64,000 nt of DNA from Metabacillus dongyingensis. GTDB lineage: Bacteria > Bacillota > Bacilli > Bacillales > Bacillaceae. Positions within the stretch are counted from its first letter, which is position 1. Each line of letters opens with the position of its first letter. The DNA lies in assembly GCF_019933155.2 (NCBI RefSeq), contig NZ_CP082944.1, positions 4,342,001 through 4,406,000 on the forward strand. The letters are read 5' to 3'. Shown one piece after another: positions 1-9,216 of this stretch. Under the pieces are notes generated by a model that saw only the letters and a program-made list of their open reading frames with translations, had not been told where the DNA came from and ran no database searches. The translations under genes and the position numbers were made by a program.

Positions 1-30
1 TTCAATAATAATTGGTGTCATTGATACCAT
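1..30 (-). CDS. yunC: YunC-like protein (DUF1805), 5' end only
   Basis: Ten codons of a minus-strand gene that runs off the left edge. An ATG at 30..28 follows a strong GAAGGAAGGGAGTG ribosome binding site. The N-terminus MVSMTPIIIE resembles the start of YunC, and yunC is the expected neighbour of yunD in Bacillus. Only the start is visible, so the identity rests mainly on synteny. Confidence 0.5.
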   Translation of the reverse strand, partial: MVSMTPIIIE

Positions 31-104
31 CGTTATTTCACTCCCTTCCTTCTACAATTTATGAAGAAAGGAGACATGGAGTGTGAAAATTAGGCATTCT
101 TGGA

Positions 105-1493
105 CTAATGTACCTGTTTTAGCTTCCAGGCAAGCAGATCCCTCAGCATTTCAGGCATATAATACGTTTTCTTTTCCGCATGACCAATAGATGGATACAG
201 GACACCAAGTGTAAACATATCCACTGTAGCTACTGCATAAATTCGTTCTGTCTGTATAGGTGCCCCTGATACCAGAATTTCTTTTACATGGTGCAAACCA
301 TCTTCTAATGGCTCTGTAAAAACCTCAATCCCGTCAAAAACCATTCGTCCCATTACATGGCCCCGGAAACCAAGCCCCTTTAATTTCAGCTGCTCCATCC
401 TTTCTGAGCGCGCTTCTAAAATAACTTCCTTTAGGACGTCTCCTTTTAAATAAACCGTGCATGGATTAATAGGATGCGGACAAATCCGGTGCAGATCCTT
501 TTTGGTGACAGGGCCTTTTTTAAGAGGCTCAAGCAGTATTCCTGCATTCACCATGCTTACTTCTCCCTTGCACCATTCTTTAATTGCAGCTGCTAATAGA
601 TCAGTGAATTCTGATGGACCAAACCAGTCCAATAATAAATCCTCTTCTAAAACAGTAACTGTTTCAGATAGGATCTCATCACTTTTTATAGTCTCATTTA
701 CTAGAAACTGCTTTGTGTCTTCACACTCGGGCTCTGAAAGAATGTTAATAACTTCAGCTTCCTTATCTATTAAGGTGCTGGTTTTATCCACAGTAAGAGA
801 AATATGCCCAACCAATCCACAGTTTTTCCCTGCACCTGTTAATAAAGCGCCATGCAGAAGTTTCCCTTTTTCAAAGATATGATGAGTATGAGCCCCGAGT
901 ATGACATCAATTTCCGGAAACTCTTTTGCCACGATTTCATCATCATTTATTCCTAAATGAGAAAGCAAAATGATCATATCCGCTTCATCTTTCACCATTT
1001 GAATTGTCTCCTGAAGACTTTGAAACGGATCTTTTATTTTCCAGCCGAGCAATTGATAAAATTTTTCGTAAAAAACGCTTACTCCCAGTAATACTGCCTT
1101 AGTGCCATTTGATAAAGTGATGATTTCATAAGGCTTCACCCAGCTCGGACGTTCACCCAGTTCCGTATATAAGTTTGAAAGAACAACCGGAAAACGCGCA
1201 TGTTTGTATAGAGTGTCAAGCGCTTCATGAGGGAGTGTAATTCCTTCATTATTGCCGATGGTAACGGCATCATAATTCAGGGCATTTAGAAGGTCGACAT
1301 TAGCTTTTCCTTCTGTTGCTTCTGTAATGGGATGAACACGGTCGATGTGATCTCCAACATCAACTAAAATCATTTCTTCACCGTTTGCAGCATGTTCTTT
1401 TTTCATTCTTTTTAAATAGTGCGCAACTTTGGGCCAGTTTTCAAAATAACTGTGTAAATCGTTAGTGTGATATAGATGAATGGTCTCTGCCAT
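105..1493 (-). CDS. yunD: YunD-like metallophosphatase / 5'-nucleotidase family protein
   Basis: 462 aa, the normal size for YunD. The N-terminal calcineurin-like phosphoesterase domain shows the metal ligands HTNDLH (9-14), GDHID (47-51), GNNE (80-83) and a later GAHTHH. The C-terminal half is the 5'-nucleotidase substrate-binding domain. The family hydrolyses nucleotides or other phosphoesters with a two-metal centre; the substrate here is unknown. No signal peptide is seen, so it is probably cytoplasmic, unlike many secreted 5'-nucleotidases. An AGAGGAGAATGTAA ribosome site supports the ATG. It lies 15 bp after yunE, probably in one transcript with yunF, yunE and yunC. Confidence 0.88.
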   Translation of the reverse strand: MAETIHLYHTNDLHSYFENWPKVAHYLKRMKKEHAANGEEMILVDVGDHIDRVHPITEATEGKANVDLLNALNYDAVTIGNNEGITLPHEALDTLYKHARFPVVLSNLYTELGERPSWVKPYEIITLSNGTKAVLLGVSVFYEKFYQLLGWKIKDPFQSLQETIQMVKDEADMIILLSHLGINDDEIVAKEFPEIDVILGAHTHHIFEKGKLLHGALLTGAGKNCGLVGHISLTVDKTSTLIDKEAEVINILSEPECEDTKQFLVNETIKSDEILSETVTVLEEDLLLDWFGPSEFTDLLAAAIKEWCKGEVSMVNAGILLEPLKKGPVTKKDLHRICPHPINPCTVYLKGDVLKEVILEARSERMEQLKLKGLGFRGHVMGRMVFDGIEVFTEPLEDGLHHVKEILVSGAPIQTERIYAVATVDMFTLGVLYPSIGHAEKKTYYMPEMLRDLLAWKLKQVH

Positions 1494-1508
1494 TTACATT
1501 CTCCTCTA

Positions 1509-2333
1509 TTAAAAAATACCTTCATAAATCAGTTTTAAACCGGCCAGAATGAGGACAAGACGCAGTAAGTTGATTACTGTTTTACCCGATAGCTTTGTCG
1601 CAATCATGGCTCCTGCTTTCCCGCCTGCCCACGCCCCCGGTATTAATGCTAAAGCAAAAAGCCAGTTCACATTTCCAAGCGCGATATGCATGACAGAGCT
1701 TGAAAGACCTGATAGAAAAATAATAAACATCGATGTGGCGACTGCAATATGCGGCGGAAATAAGAATAGCAGCACCATTGCAGGGACCATTAGAACTCCG
1801 CCGCCAATTCCGAACAGCCCTGAGATAAATCCAACTCCAAATGAGATAAAGACAGCAGGGGCAGGTTTATAAAAATAAACAGCATCATTGCCGTTTTCAG
1901 ATGGATAATAGCGGATTACATCACCCAGTCCCGGCTCTCTGTATTTCGGCTTCCATTTGTCTCTCATCATAAGCAGCAGTGAGACAGCAATCATGAATAA
2001 CCCAAAATAAAGAGAGAAAGAATCCAAATTTAAATACTTATTAAGATAAGCGCCTAATAAACCTCCGGGACCGCTTCCGATAAAAAAGATCCATCCGCTT
2101 TTATAATCTACTTTTTTAACCTTTATATAAGCAAGCGTTGAGGATAAGCCAGTGAAAATGACAACAAGCAATGAAGTTCCGACCGCCGTCTGCGGAGTTA
2201 CGTTTTCAAAAACCGTAAAAAAGGCAGAAGAAAACAGCATAGCCGGAACAACAATAATGCCTCCCCCAAGACCCACTAAACTCCCGATCGTACCAGCAAT
2301 AAAACCGATCAGGACAAGAAATAACCATTCCAT
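1509..2333 (-). CDS. yunE: TauE/SafE family anion permease (YunE-like)
   Basis: 274 aa polytopic membrane protein of the TauE/SafE (DUF81) family, whose members export sulfite, organosulfonates or related anions. Two homologous halves are visible. Each has the family glycine motif: GSLVGLGGGIIVVPAM near the N-terminus and GLFGIGGGVLMVPAM near residue 175, joined by a hydrophilic loop around residues 130-155. Its place between yunF and yunD matches Bacillus subtilis. The actual substrate cannot be read from the sequence. The ribosome binding site is weak, suggesting translation partly coupled to yunF, whose stop is 20 bp upstream. Confidence 0.85.
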   Translation of the reverse strand: MEWLFLVLIGFIAGTIGSLVGLGGGIIVVPAMLFSSAFFTVFENVTPQTAVGTSLLVVIFTGLSSTLAYIKVKKVDYKSGWIFFIGSGPGGLLGAYLNKYLNLDSFSLYFGLFMIAVSLLLMMRDKWKPKYREPGLGDVIRYYPSENGNDAVYFYKPAPAVFISFGVGFISGLFGIGGGVLMVPAMVLLFLFPPHIAVATSMFIIFLSGLSSSVMHIALGNVNWLFALALIPGAWAGGKAGAMIATKLSGKTVINLLRLVLILAGLKLIYEGIF

Positions 2334-2353
2334 TTAAGCCAACTCTTTTCCGT

Positions 2354-3211
2354 TTATTCACCGCTGAATAAATCCAGCTGTCTGGGTGCCAGGTCTTCGT
2401 ACTCAATATTTAAAAGCTTTTGCATTTGTTTTGCATTATCTGCAGCGTCTCCGCCTGAATTATTATTAAAGAGAAGATAAATATCTTTAGTCGCATCTTT
2501 CAGCTGATCAATCTTTTCATGCCATTCCTGCAATTCCTGTTGATTGTACCGGTACAGATACCTGACTTCCCGCCAATCTTCACCATTTGCAGGTCTTGTC
2601 CATCCATGCACATTTCTGCCGTGCATCCTGATTAACGTTTTATTGTTATCTGTCGCTCTCACTACAGCGGGAATGGACCCGCTTCCGGCTTGAGGCTCGT
2701 CGCAAATGCTGTGAATCCACTTTTCCTGTTCCATAAAAGTTAGGGTCTTCTCATATGTATTAGGTGCAAACCATGATTGATGCCTGAATTCTAACGCAAC
2801 GGGAACTTCACCCATTTGCTCTTTGCACCATCTCAAATAACTGACATTCTCTTTTTTGCATTCAAACCATGGCGGGAATTGAAATAAAACCATCCCAAGC
2901 TTGCCTCCTGCCTGATACGGTGCAATAGAATGATGAAAAGCCTGGAACATCTCTTCTTTAGAATCAAAAGGTATATCTCCCCGCTGATGTCCAGTCATTC
3001 CCTGATAAGCTTTCACGATAAACTGAAAGCTCTCAGGCGTATCCTTCACCCATTTTTCTGCGTTGCGCTGAGGCTGCACAGCATAGAAGCTAGCATCCAC
3101 TTCAACAATCGGAAAATGTCCAGAGTATTCCTTCAGCTTATCTCCGGCAGAAGTACCATTAGGATAAAGCGCATCATGATCTCCCCAGCCTGTAAGTCCA
3201 ATATAAATCAA
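2354..3211 (-). CDS. yunF: DUF72 family protein (YunF-like)
   Basis: 285 aa, a full-length DUF72 protein (a TIM-barrel family of unknown function). Family features are the opening IGLTGWGDHDALYP, the EVDASFYAVQP segment, and later FQFPPWF and ALEFRHQSWF. The start appears to be TTG, preceded by an AGGAGG sequence 11 bp away; no in-frame ATG sits nearer the ribosome site. It is the first gene of the yunF-yunE-yunD-yunC run. Cytoplasmic. Biochemical role not known. Confidence 0.82.
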   Translation of the reverse strand: MIYIGLTGWGDHDALYPNGTSAGDKLKEYSGHFPIVEVDASFYAVQPQRNAEKWVKDTPESFQFIVKAYQGMTGHQRGDIPFDSKEEMFQAFHHSIAPYQAGGKLGMVLFQFPPWFECKKENVSYLRWCKEQMGEVPVALEFRHQSWFAPNTYEKTLTFMEQEKWIHSICDEPQAGSGSIPAVVRATDNNKTLIRMHGRNVHGWTRPANGEDWREVRYLYRYNQQELQEWHEKIDQLKDATKDIYLLFNNNSGGDAADNAKQMQKLLNIEYEDLAPRQLDLFSGE

Positions 3212-3591
3212 TGCAGCCTCAGCCTCCTTTATTATTTCATGATACTACAAGGCATTTAAAAATTCATTGAAAAGGACATTCATTTACTGCCCTGAATAGA
3301 TGTCGGAGATTGAGTTATTGGAAGTACTTTTAAAAAAGGAAATATATATTATATTGATTTAAGCGGGGATTTGTGCAGGGCAAAAAGGAATGTAATAATG
3401 GATGGCGTTTTTTATCGGATCTTGCCATATATGATATGGGAAGATGGACAAGATTTTATAGGAATTAACTATGCCATGCTGATATCCACAGTTCCTGCAT
3501 TCATTTAGACAGTATGGGACTATTTACAAAAGGATACCTCTGAACGTTCGTTAGAAATAAGATCTCAAAGTTTTCCTTCATCAATAATCAC

Positions 3592-3617
3592 AAAAAAGCT
3601 CACCAGAACTGGTGAGC
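3592..3617 (-). terminator. Terminator behind the duplicated sufB end
   Basis: Hairpin GCTCACCAG/CTGGTGAGC followed on the minus strand by TTTTTT. It lies directly after the relic sufB stop codon, so it may be the ancestral suf operon terminator. Confidence 0.75.
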
Positions 3618-3636
3618 TTTTCTCCATCTTTAATAA

Positions 3637-3666
3637 CCGATAGAGCCTTCCATTTCGAACTTGATT
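3637..3666 (-). repeat. Duplicated 3' end of sufB (att-like direct repeat, distal copy)
   Basis: On the minus strand this encodes [10 protein letters not shown] followed by one codon and TAA, matching the last residues of SufB at 12475-12504. The two copies agree at 27 of 30 positions, and the three differences are all synonymous third-codon changes. Such a duplicated gene end is the usual footprint of a site-specific element that integrates in a 3' end and restores the reading frame. Confidence 0.75.
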
Positions 3667-3810
3667 CATTGAGGTTTTTCATAGTATTTCATAGGCTTGC
3701 AAAAACGTTGATATATCAGCGTTTTCAGTTATATATTTTCATTGATAGGAAAGTAGATAATAGAAAAGTTCAAACAGTCTAAAACTAACGATCTGATTTC
3801 TAATTAAAGA

Positions 3811-3844
3811 GACAGTTCACCTATCCTTAAATATGTGAACTGTC
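3811..3844 (-). terminator. Terminator of the bacillopeptidase F-like gene
   Basis: Perfect 10-bp arms GACAGTTCAC/GTGAACTGTC with a 14-nt loop, followed on the minus strand by TCTTTAATT. It lies 114 bp beyond the protease stop codon. The T-run is modest. Confidence 0.55.
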
Positions 3845-3957
3845 CCAAATCAAACTATAACTTTCCCTTTGACTTAATAAATTTTCAAACTGCACAACTA
3901 TCTATTTGACTTGAACGTGAATCGTTTTTCTCTCCATGTTCCCTGCTTTATAGATTT

Positions 3958-6900
3958 TTATTTGGATTCATATGAAACGACGGAGCGAATCATTGGATTG
4001 CCTGCACCTCCTGCTTCAGAACCAACTCCATCCAGGGGACCAGCACCACCAGATTCTTTACGCCACGGTTCATTGAAAGTTTTCCACCATAAGCGGTCTG
4101 AGAACGGGCTGCTGTTATCCAAACCAAGGGTCGGCGCAAATGGATATGGAGCTTGGGTGCTGAATACAAGGAAATATTCCTTCGGTACGTAAATGGAGTT
4201 ATGGCTAAGATCTACTCTGACCCAGCCAGGAACGACATCCGATTTTGCAGGAATGGATTCCGTTAACTTCTTTCCAGGCCCTCCTTCAGGCCCAGTGGCA
4301 TCATATACATCAACTTGAAAATTTTCCCCGCCTGGGTTAAGCCAGCGTGGGTCGATATAAAACAGGCCGGCAGTCAGCAATGCTTGTTCCTGTCCATCCT
4401 TCAATGACATTTTTAATGCGACCTCGTCTATTCCAGTGACCGGAAAGACACTTTCAGCCGAGCCATCATCATAGCTGATTTCATCTTCTGTACCGATATA
4501 AGGCTTTAAGTGTATATCGATTGAACGGATGGCATTGCCTTTAATTTCAATCCGTTCCCGGTAGGTATGAAAATAGGGGGCACTCACTTCAAGCGTATAT
4601 GTTCCAATAAAAGGATTAAGCGAGTATTTGCCGTTTGCACCTGTTTTTACCGGGGCGACAGCGGCGTCTTCAATGAGTTTCACCGTGGCTCCCTTAATCG
4701 TTTTTTTGGATTTGCTGCTCTTGACAGTTCCCTTGACGACGCCTTTATCTAATGGGGATAACTGTATATCTACATTGGTCGATGCATCTTTCATTACTCT
4801 TGCCGTTTGAATCTTTTGCTTAAAGCCATAGGCCTCGGCCAGCAGGTGGTATTCATCTGCTGGCAGCTTCATGCTGAAGCTGCCATCCGTTGGATCGGTC
4901 GCTAAAAGCCTTTCATTTTCAACAATCTGTATTTGCGCGCTAAGTGGGATGAGAACTTGTTTTTCATGGGTGCCTTGCAGCCTTGCAGCCTCCCCAAATG
5001 GTTCAAATGCAGTCGTTGATTGGGAGGGTTGATATACGCCGCCGGAAGGCTTGGCTTCTATGGCAACATCATCTAAGTACCACCCTAAATTTGTTTTGTC
5101 ACTGTCGGAATGGAAACGGTAAGCTGCATATACCGTTTTCCCTGAGAAGGAAGACAAGTCGACAGAAACGGCTTCCCATTTTGTGTATAAATGTCCTTCG
5201 TTTGTTTTCGCCACATGCCAGTTCTTCATGTCTTCAGAAACGAGCACTTGGCCGTAATCATTCGCCCCTACTAAAAACGGAAATCCAAAGGTCTGTTTAA
5301 AGTTAAGGAATACCTCTTCTCCTTTATTGACTTGGATCGGAGGCATAGTTAGCATGGATTCCTCGTTATTGTGATAACTCCAGTTAAATTCGATGCTATC
5401 TCTCCAGTCAGGGATCGAGGTCGCGTACGCATTGGTCCCTGAAGCCGCCTTCAGGACATGCGTCGGCATAACCTTCCCCCAATTCCACGAACTGTTTCTA
5501 CCGGTACTGTACCACCCTACAGGCGCTGTTTCAAAATCTGTTGCATACCCGACCGACAGCCCTTTCTTCAGGGGTAGGCGAACAGGGACGGTTTTCGTAC
5601 TGTTTCCTGCATAGTCCGTAATTTTCCAGTAATACGTAATTTCTTTCCCCCTTACTTGTTCTAAAGGGAGTTCACTGGAATAGGAACCGCTTTTAAAGTT
5701 GCCTTTAAAAAGTGTGCCATTTGATGTTTGCTCTCGTGCTCTGTCGACTTGGTAATGAAGTTCCACCGCGGAAACTGCAAAATCGTCAGAGGCTTGTACA
5801 GAGAGTTTTAAAGGCGCATTAGCATAAGCATATGGAAAAGGCTCATGGCTTGCTGCTGGTTTCTTTTTATCGACAGCTTTATAACCTACTTTTCCTACTA
5901 GACTGCCGACGCCGTTAGAACCGCTCTTAACCATACCTGTCAGGTCAACAATCCCTCTCCCATAGGCGTCATTTGGGGAAGATGGATACTGTGAATCAGA
6001 TAACGGAATCAATCCGGCATACAAGGTTTCTTTAAGCTTGTCGATCGGCATGTTTGGCTGCATTTGCTTTAAGATGGCAATGGCGCCTGACACATGTGGT
6101 GCAGCCATGGAGGTCCCATTTGACAACCCGTATTCGTTATTTGGGAGGGTTGAAAGAATCGCTTCCCCCGGTGCAACCAAATCCGGCTTTATTTCACTGC
6201 CGCCATAGGGAGAAGGCCCCCTTAAGGAAAACCCTGAGATTCGGTTGGCTGAATCCGTTGAGCCAACTGCAATGGTTTCAGGGTAATTCGCTGGATTGAC
6301 TATAGAACCTGGCCCGACGGGCGTCGTCAAACCGTCGTGGTTTCCTGCAGCAAAAACCGGTGTAATGTCGGCTGCCACCCATGCCTTCACAACCGATCGA
6401 AACCAGTCATTCAAGGTAGAACTGACACCCCATGAGTTATTAATAATGTCAGGTGCCATCTCTGGATGAGGAGTTCCCTTTTCATCCCGTGGGGCGAGAA
6501 GCCATTCTCCTGCTTTTAGCAAGTCTGTATCCAGCGCGCCGTTTTCTGAAAATGCGCGAACTGCAATCCAGCGTGCCCCCGGAGCCACTCCGGTACGCGT
6601 GCCTGTTTCCGGGTCATAGCCAACCATTGTCCCTGTCACATGTGTACCATGTCCAGTTGAATCAATTGGAGCAGGACTATCCCCAACCAAGTCCAGCCAA
6701 TTGAAGGTGTGTGTATAGGTGCCGTCCGCATTGAGTCCTCGGTATTGCTTCTTAAGCGACGGGTGGTTTGCGTCCACCCCTGTATCAAGCGTTGCGACCA
6801 CTACGCCTGATCCATCCAACCCTTTTTCCCATGCTTTTTTTGCCTGTATTTTTTCCAGGTTCCAAGGTAGCTCACTTGTTACTTTTTGGACTCCAGATGT

Positions 6901-7422
6901 CTTGGGTTTCGGCAAAGCGTGCCGTTCGTTTAAGTAAATATGGCTGACTTCCGGAAAGGCTGCTATTTCCTGCAAAACTTCTTTCGTGGATGTAAATGAA
7001 ATCGCATTCACGATGTAGTAAGATTGATCATCCTTCAGTTTGCCTTCAGCTTTCTTTTGACGGATAAAATTCTTAATATGATACTGTGTTTGTTCAGCGT
7101 TCGTTTGTAGTCCTGACACGACAGTTGAACGGACGCGGAGTTTCTCTTGATAGCGGGTAGCCTTCACTTTCTTAGCCTCTTCCCGAGCTTGATTAGAGAT
7201 TTTCCCAACATCCGCTTGGTTTTTTAACTCTACAATCACAGTCGTGTACTTGTTTTTTTCAAAGGCCTGTATGACCTTCGGATCCACCTTTCCTTCCATT
7301 GGGGTAGGATTCGATCCTCCGTTTTGAACCGCACCGCCTTTTACAGGAAAGATTGTTCCTAGTAAAAGAAAAATCATCAAAAAAGCTACTAAATTCCGTT
7401 TTCTCCTTTTTAACCCTTTCAT
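3958..7422 (-). CDS. bpr: Bacillopeptidase F-like secreted subtilisin-family serine protease
   Basis: 1154 aa. Residues 1-30 form a signal peptide (KRRKR then a hydrophobic core). An I9-type propeptide spans about 60-165. The S8 domain has the triad Asp213 (LDTGVD), His258 (GHGTHV) and Ser438 (GTSMAAPH), with oxyanion Asn near 361 (AAGN). An Ig-like segment follows, then an immune-inhibitor-A-like jelly roll (DFETAPVGWYSTG), two carboxypeptidase-regulatory-like modules, and a terminal module ending MIRSVVSYESK. The order matches B. subtilis Bpr, but the protein stops where Bpr continues into C-terminal repeat domains, so it is about 280 residues shorter. An AAAGGAGGATTC site supports the start. 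It is a single-gene unit inside the sufB-adjacent island. Confidence 0.88.
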   Translation of the reverse strand: MKGLKRRKRNLVAFLMIFLLLGTIFPVKGGAVQNGGSNPTPMEGKVDPKVIQAFEKNKYTTVIVELKNQADVGKISNQAREEAKKVKATRYQEKLRVRSTVVSGLQTNAEQTQYHIKNFIRQKKAEGKLKDDQSYYIVNAISFTSTKEVLQEIAAFPEVSHIYLNERHALPKPKTSGVQKVTSELPWNLEKIQAKKAWEKGLDGSGVVVATLDTGVDANHPSLKKQYRGLNADGTYTHTFNWLDLVGDSPAPIDSTGHGTHVTGTMVGYDPETGTRTGVAPGARWIAVRAFSENGALDTDLLKAGEWLLAPRDEKGTPHPEMAPDIINNSWGVSSTLNDWFRSVVKAWVAADITPVFAAGNHDGLTTPVGPGSIVNPANYPETIAVGSTDSANRISGFSLRGPSPYGGSEIKPDLVAPGEAILSTLPNNEYGLSNGTSMAAPHVSGAIAILKQMQPNMPIDKLKETLYAGLIPLSDSQYPSSPNDAYGRGIVDLTGMVKSGSNGVGSLVGKVGYKAVDKKKPAASHEPFPYAYANAPLKLSVQASDDFAVSAVELHYQVDRAREQTSNGTLFKGNFKSGSYSSELPLEQVRGKEITYYWKITDYAGNSTKTVPVRLPLKKGLSVGYATDFETAPVGWYSTGRNSSWNWGKVMPTHVLKAASGTNAYATSIPDWRDSIEFNWSYHNNEESMLTMPPIQVNKGEEVFLNFKQTFGFPFLVGANDYGQVLVSEDMKNWHVAKTNEGHLYTKWEAVSVDLSSFSGKTVYAAYRFHSDSDKTNLGWYLDDVAIEAKPSGGVYQPSQSTTAFEPFGEAARLQGTHEKQVLIPLSAQIQIVENERLLATDPTDGSFSMKLPADEYHLLAEAYGFKQKIQTARVMKDASTNVDIQLSPLDKGVVKGTVKSSKSKKTIKGATVKLIEDAAVAPVKTGANGKYSLNPFIGTYTLEVSAPYFHTYRERIEIKGNAIRSIDIHLKPYIGTEDEISYDDGSAESVFPVTGIDEVALKMSLKDGQEQALLTAGLFYIDPRWLNPGGENFQVDVYDATGPEGGPGKKLTESIPAKSDVVPGWVRVDLSHNSIYVPKEYFLVFSTQAPYPFAPTLGLDNSSPFSDRLWWKTFNEPWRKESGGAGPLDGVGSEAGGAGNPMIRSVVSYESK

Positions 7423-7796
7423 TTGAATCCTCCTTTTATAAACGTTATAAACCCATCATTCAAATTACTATAAATTCTGAAAATTGAAACCATTCACTTT
7501 CTTCTTTTTCTAGCCAACCAGCATTTTTTAATCTTTGATAGTTATTTGTCTAGAAATATCTGTTTTAATAGAAAATAAACTGCCTCTTAGTTCAAATATT
7601 CCTGAATAAATCAATTCCTAATTTTTAAAACATCGCTGCCTATACTGATATCTTTCATTCTCATAATCAACCTGTTCCTTCCAATTAAACACAATAGCAA
7701 AATTCCGAAGAGAGAAAGCCAGTATCTAGATGGTGTGAACTAAATTGCATGATTTTACTTATACTAGGATAAATCTCCTCCTTTTGAATTTATTAA

Positions 7797-7817
7797 ATAC
7801 TATTCCCAATAGTATAA
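7797..7817. promoter_or_regulatory. Perfect inverted repeat, possible orphan operator
   Basis: AATACTATT-CCC-AATAGTATT: two perfect 9-bp arms around a 3-bp spacer. It sits between repeat copy A and an orphan ribosome-site-like sequence. The shape fits a binding site for a dimeric regulator, but the regulator and target are unknown. Confidence 0.4.
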
Positions 7818-7818
7818 G

Positions 7819-7927
7819 TATTCTGAAAAGTTAACAATACAGGATTTTTGATCGAATCGATTGAGTATTCAAATGGATAATAAAGGAAATATTTTGACAT
7901 GCTTAACGATTTGTTTTTCCATATGTT
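7819..7927. repeat. Island direct repeat, copy A
   Basis: Shares long identical blocks with 12276-12376, including GTTAACAATACA, ATCGAATCGATTGAGTATT and TTTTTCCATATGTT, in the same orientation. Purine-rich ribosome-site-like sequences follow both copies on the minus strand, so the unit may be a duplicated promoter/leader. Confidence 0.7.
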
Positions 7928-8087
7928 AATCCCACTTATTTTTGATCGAAATCATTTTTATGTTACGGAATAACAGGGTTTATCAAATAAAAAATGACTA
8001 GCTGAAAATCATTTGGTTTTAATTGATTCGGGTGCTGTTTTATCCAACTTCTTACTCAAATTAATGGCCCGTTTGTTGAATAAAAAA

Positions 8088-8122
8088 CAAAAAAAGATGT
8101 CCTCTTTATTTAAGAGACACCT
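8088..8122 (-). terminator. Terminator of the DoxX-pirin-MarR-reductase operon
   Basis: Imperfect hairpin GGTGTCTCTT/AAGAGGACATC followed on the minus strand by TTTTTTTG, 43 bp past the reductase stop codon. Confidence 0.65.
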
Positions 8123-8164
8123 TTTTTCAATCATATTGGTTCAGTAAAAACGAAAGATATTTGA

Positions 8165-8716
8165 TTATTTTCTTAAGGTTTTTAATGCACCGCTCCAAGC
8201 ATCAACTTGGTCAAGCATTGCATTAACATTATTAAGATGTAATTCAGCTGGTTTGAACACTGTCCCGTTTTCAAAATCTGTAAATAAGGACAATGTAGGA
8301 TGTACACGCACATCTGCAATCATTAATTCACCCATGATTCCTCGTAAATGCTCAGCTGCACGAGCACCACCGGTTGAACCATAACTAACGATACCTGCTG
8401 CTTTGTTATTCCAGGCTTCACGAGCGAAATCAAGTGCATTTTTTAAGGCTCCTGTTATACTGTGATTATATTCCTGAACGATAAATACGAATCCATCCAA
8501 GCTGTTAAGTTTTTCGTTCCAAGCTGAAATTCCTGGTTCAGTCCCATCAGTTGTTCCTAAAAAAGGTAATTGATAATCAGCAATATCTACGATTTCATAG
8601 TTTGCATCTCCACGTTTGTCAGCAATTTCTTTAACCCATTCTCCCACTTGCGGGCTAACTCGCCCTTGCCTTGTACTACCTAAAATAATTCCAATATTTA
8701 ATTTCTCATTTGTCAT
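8165..8716 (-). CDS. NADPH-dependent FMN reductase family flavoprotein
   Basis: 183 aa, flavodoxin-like fold. The FMN phosphate-binding motif GSTRQGR lies at about residues 13-19 and the second flavin contact PEYNHS-type segment appears as QEYNHS near residue 93, followed by SYGSTGGARA. Such enzymes reduce FMN, quinones or azo compounds with NAD(P)H in the cytosol. AGGAGGAAGAAACA precedes the ATG. It is the last gene of an apparent operon led by DoxX, and the adjacent MarR regulator suggests induction by electrophiles or quinones. Confidence 0.88.
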   Translation of the reverse strand: MTNEKLNIGIILGSTRQGRVSPQVGEWVKEIADKRGDANYEIVDIADYQLPFLGTTDGTEPGISAWNEKLNSLDGFVFIVQEYNHSITGALKNALDFAREAWNNKAAGIVSYGSTGGARAAEHLRGIMGELMIADVRVHPTLSLFTDFENGTVFKPAELHLNNVNAMLDQVDAWSGALKTLRK

Positions 8717-8746
8717 TGTTTCTTCCTCCTGTATCGTTTTTTAAAT

Positions 8747-9190
8747 TTATTTTTCTAAATTTTGTGCACCCATTCCAATTCTCTTTAATAAATCAATTAG
8801 CTGTTCTTTTTCATCATTCGAGATAAATGATAAATTTTGAGAAATGGTTGCAACGTGTTTTGGGAAAATCTCATCAAATAGTGCTCTTCCTTCTTCTGTC
8901 AGGACGACATTAGAAGCCCTTCTATCATTAGGGTTTGGCTGTCTTGCTACAAGCCCTTTCTTTTCTAACTTATCAACAACATATGTGATACTTCCACTAG
9001 GAATAGAGTGTATCTCACTAATTTTTTGAACAGGATGAGGACCTTTACTGTAAAGTAATTCAAGAATCATAAAATTTTCATTATTAATTTTATGACTTTC
9101 AATATCCTTCTGAATATTTTCAACAACAGCTTTGGAAGCCTTCATCCAAATCCGAAACAATCTCAAATCCAGATTACTTTGATCTTGCAT
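8747..9190 (-). CDS. MarR family transcriptional regulator
   Basis: 147 aa winged-helix regulator. The recognition region HSIPSGSITYVVDKLEKKG and the wing sequence RQPNPNDRRASNVVLTEEG are classic MarR. ATG at 9190 is preferred over the GTG one codon earlier because AGGAGG lies 7 bp before it. It sits between pirin and the flavin reductase in the same operon, so autoregulation is likely. A near-palindrome over the DoxX promoter (10425-10448) is a candidate operator. No conserved cysteine is seen in the short N-terminus, so redox sensing is not evident. Confidence 0.88.
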   Translation of the reverse strand: MQDQSNLDLRLFRIWMKASKAVVENIQKDIESHKINNENFMILELLYSKGPHPVQKISEIHSIPSGSITYVVDKLEKKGLVARQPNPNDRRASNVVLTEEGRALFDEIFPKHVATISQNLSFISNDEKEQLIDLLKRIGMGAQNLEK

Positions 9191-9216
9191 CACACAACCT
9201 CCTTTTAAAATTAACG

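Larger units (their letters stand above)
3259..3957. other. Gene-poor interval with island boundary
   Basis: No convincing gene. It holds the duplicated end of sufB (3637-3666) with a terminator, a 34-bp hairpin behind the protease gene, and an inverted repeat around GATATATC near 3704-3727. A possible 36-codon plus-strand ORF (3398-3508) has a weak AAGGA site and resembles a short membrane-protein fragment, but I would not call it a gene. Confidence 0.5.
7443..8087. other. AT-rich gene-free interval with repeat copy A
   Basis: About 650 bp without a credible coding region. It carries a direct-repeat copy (7819-7927), a perfect inverted repeat (7797-7817), and an orphan AAAGGAGGAG ribosome-site-like sequence with no ORF behind it. 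This suggests the promoter and leader of a lost minus-strand gene. Confidence 0.5.
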
